NCBI GenBank assembly: GCA_964647785.1
Contig: CAZYJD010000017.1
Coordinates: forward strand, 1-32,434
DNA from: CAZYJD01 sp964647785
GTDB taxonomy: Bacteria > Bacteroidota > Bacteroidia > NS11-12g > UBA9320
Direction: 5' to 3'
Length of the DNA: 32,434 nucleotides
A model generated the notes under the pieces. The model made no database searches. It was not told where the DNA came from and was given only the letters and a program-made list of their open reading frames with translations. Positions 31,523 through 32,434 of the stretch are shown one piece after another (positions within the stretch are counted from its first letter, which is position 1; each line of letters opens with the position of its first letter). The position numbers were made by a program, and so were the translations under genes.

Positions 31523-32434
31523 TCAGTTCTTCATCAGTCGCTTGTAAGTCCAGCTGAAACCATTGCCAATTCTCAAAACGTAGGTGCCTCCCTGAAGTTC
31601 AGCCATGGGAATTTCCAATAGATGATGCCCTCTTCCGAGCTGCCAATCTTTTTGATAAAGGATGCGCCCTTGAACATCCATCAGCTGCACTGCAAGTAAA
31701 TCCGGTTCTGCTTCAATTAGTTCGAGATGGCACACATCAGAAACGGGATTCGGGTAAAATTTTAGCTCATTCGGTACGTCCGCTAATGCAGCCAGCCTTA
31801 TCGGACCAAAAATTTCAGTCTCCCCATTGAAATCGGTTTGCTTGATTTGATAGTATATCGCCTGCGATCCCGCTTGCTCATCCAGCCAACGGTAGTTGAT
31901 CAGCTCATGGCTGTTGCCTGCCCCATCTATTTGGCAAAGGTGTTCGAAGTTGGATCCATCGCGACTTCGCATCAGCTCGAAATGGCTGTTGTTCACTTCA
32001 GAAGCGGTGCTCCAATGAACAACCGCATGATCGGCATTTATGCGCTCTGCTTTAAAGTCCAATAGAGAAATGGGGAGAACAGCAGCTTCCCCGCCGGTGA
32101 AGGTACTAAAAGAGGAAGCCCCCGTGAACGAGAGGGTGTTGGTATTTGCATCTGCCTGATTGCCTTGAGACCACGATGATCCATCGTATTTGCCGCAATA
32201 AATATTTGCCTCCGTGCCATTCAAATCTGCATCGACATATACCAAATCCACATCACAAGAGAAGCTTGAAATTCCCGACTGATTCACCGTCCAGTAACGG
32301 TTGATAAAATCGGTCGTAGAGGAGTTACTGCCATGCTTGGCATTGGTCACATTTACTTCGGCATAGGCGCCTGTGCCAAAGGTTCCTTGAGTAAAATCCA
32401 ATGTAATGGGACTGTACTCAGCGGTTCCCGTGTT
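31523..32434 (-). CDS. T9SS type A cargo protein, C-terminal part (5' end cut by window edge)
   Basis: The frame stays open to the window edge at 32434, so at least 303 residues of a longer protein are present. The visible N-terminal part (about 1-110) is a repeat-like beta domain with phrases DFINRYWTVNQSG and NIYCGKYDGSSW, common in large Bacteroidota surface proteins. It is followed by LPISLLDFKAER and a fibronectin-like module (VVHWSTASEVNNSHFEL), then the T9SS type A sorting domain (LKFYPNPVSDVCHLEL to WTYKRLMKN). The TTG at 32401 is an internal codon, not a start. No enzymatic domain is visible in this part. The 97 bases between it and the LolA-like gene suggest separate transcription. 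Confidence 0.85.
   Translation of the reverse strand, partial: NTGTAEYSPITLDFTQGTFGTGAYAEVNVTNAKHGSNSSTTDFINRYWTVNQSGISSFSCDVDLVYVDADLNGTEANIYCGKYDGSSWSQGNQADANTNTLSFTGASSFSTFTGGEAAVLPISLLDFKAERINADHAVVHWSTASEVNNSHFELMRSRDGSNFEHLCQIDGAGNSHELINYRWLDEQAGSQAIYYQIKQTDFNGETEIFGPIRLAALADVPNELKFYPNPVSDVCHLELIEAEPDLLAVQLMDVQGRILYQKDWQLGRGHHLLEIPMAELQGGTYVLRIGNGFSWTYKRLMKN

Noticed and set aside
1..32434. tRNA, rRNA or known riboswitch
   Set aside because: The spacers are short and I saw no cloverleaf, rRNA-like or recognised riboswitch motif; a covariance-model scan would be needed to exclude small RNAs.

Overview
The window looks like chromosomal DNA of a member of the Bacteroidota, probably close to Flavobacteriales/Cryomorphaceae-type marine or freshwater bacteria. 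Four observations support this. Secreted proteins end in type IX secretion (T9SS) sorting domains of both type A (15684-13567, 19708-18311, 32434-31523) and the gliding-associated CHU_C type (8248-10311). Several promoters fit TAnnTTTG. There are many lipoproteins and outer-membrane barrels. Start sites lack clear Shine-Dalgarno sequences. No rRNA, tRNA, phage, transposase or CRISPR array was found. The genes are tightly packed and all appear intact except the last, which is cut by the window edge.

Layout. 1-411 is a non-coding spacer built from short tandem repeats with a 7-nt unit. 412-1672 (minus) holds two exported proteins of unknown function. 1752-3956 (plus) is gpmI (phosphoglycerate mutase) and a lipoprotein. 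3959-4948 (minus) is an exported coiled-coil/barrel protein. 5028-10311 (plus) has a lipoprotein amidohydrolase, a short arginine decarboxylase-like enzyme with a striking paired-palindrome upstream region, and an L-type lectin/CHU_C secreted protein. 10308-22060 is a long co-directional minus-strand block; in transcription order it is aroB-aroA, a T9SS repeat protein, aroC, a dicarboxylate/glutamate symporter, an M43 metalloprotease, topA and a SirB1-like protein. 22209-23809 (plus) is a membrane fatty-acid desaturase and a small lipoprotein. 23816-25198 (minus) is an M20 dipeptidase. 25302-26099 (plus) is an M48 lipoprotein protease. 26100-26366 is a second repeat-rich spacer. 31425-26367 (minus) is a five-gene envelope operon. 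31523-32434 is the C-terminal part of another T9SS cargo.

How the genes work together. aroB, aroA and aroC supply three steps of the shikimate/chorismate pathway. topA and the SirB1-like gene are translationally coupled. The most interesting unit is the operon 31425-26367: a LolA-like periplasmic carrier (PF17131 type), two MacB/FtsX-type permeases, a LolD/MacB-type ATPase and a terminal outer-membrane beta-barrel, joined by 1-4 nt overlaps or a 1-nt gap. It has every part needed to move a hydrophobic cargo from the inner membrane to the outer membrane, with a barrel where classical Lol systems have LolB. It parallels proteobacterial clusters in which an RND/MMPL pump sits with DUF1329 (LolA-fold) and DUF1302 (barrel) proteins. 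Its cargo cannot be read from the sequence.

The second notable signal is that nearly all tandem tracts in the two long spacers share a 7-nt period despite different unit sequences, and the two spacers share short words in both orientations. This points to a dispersed non-coding repeat family.
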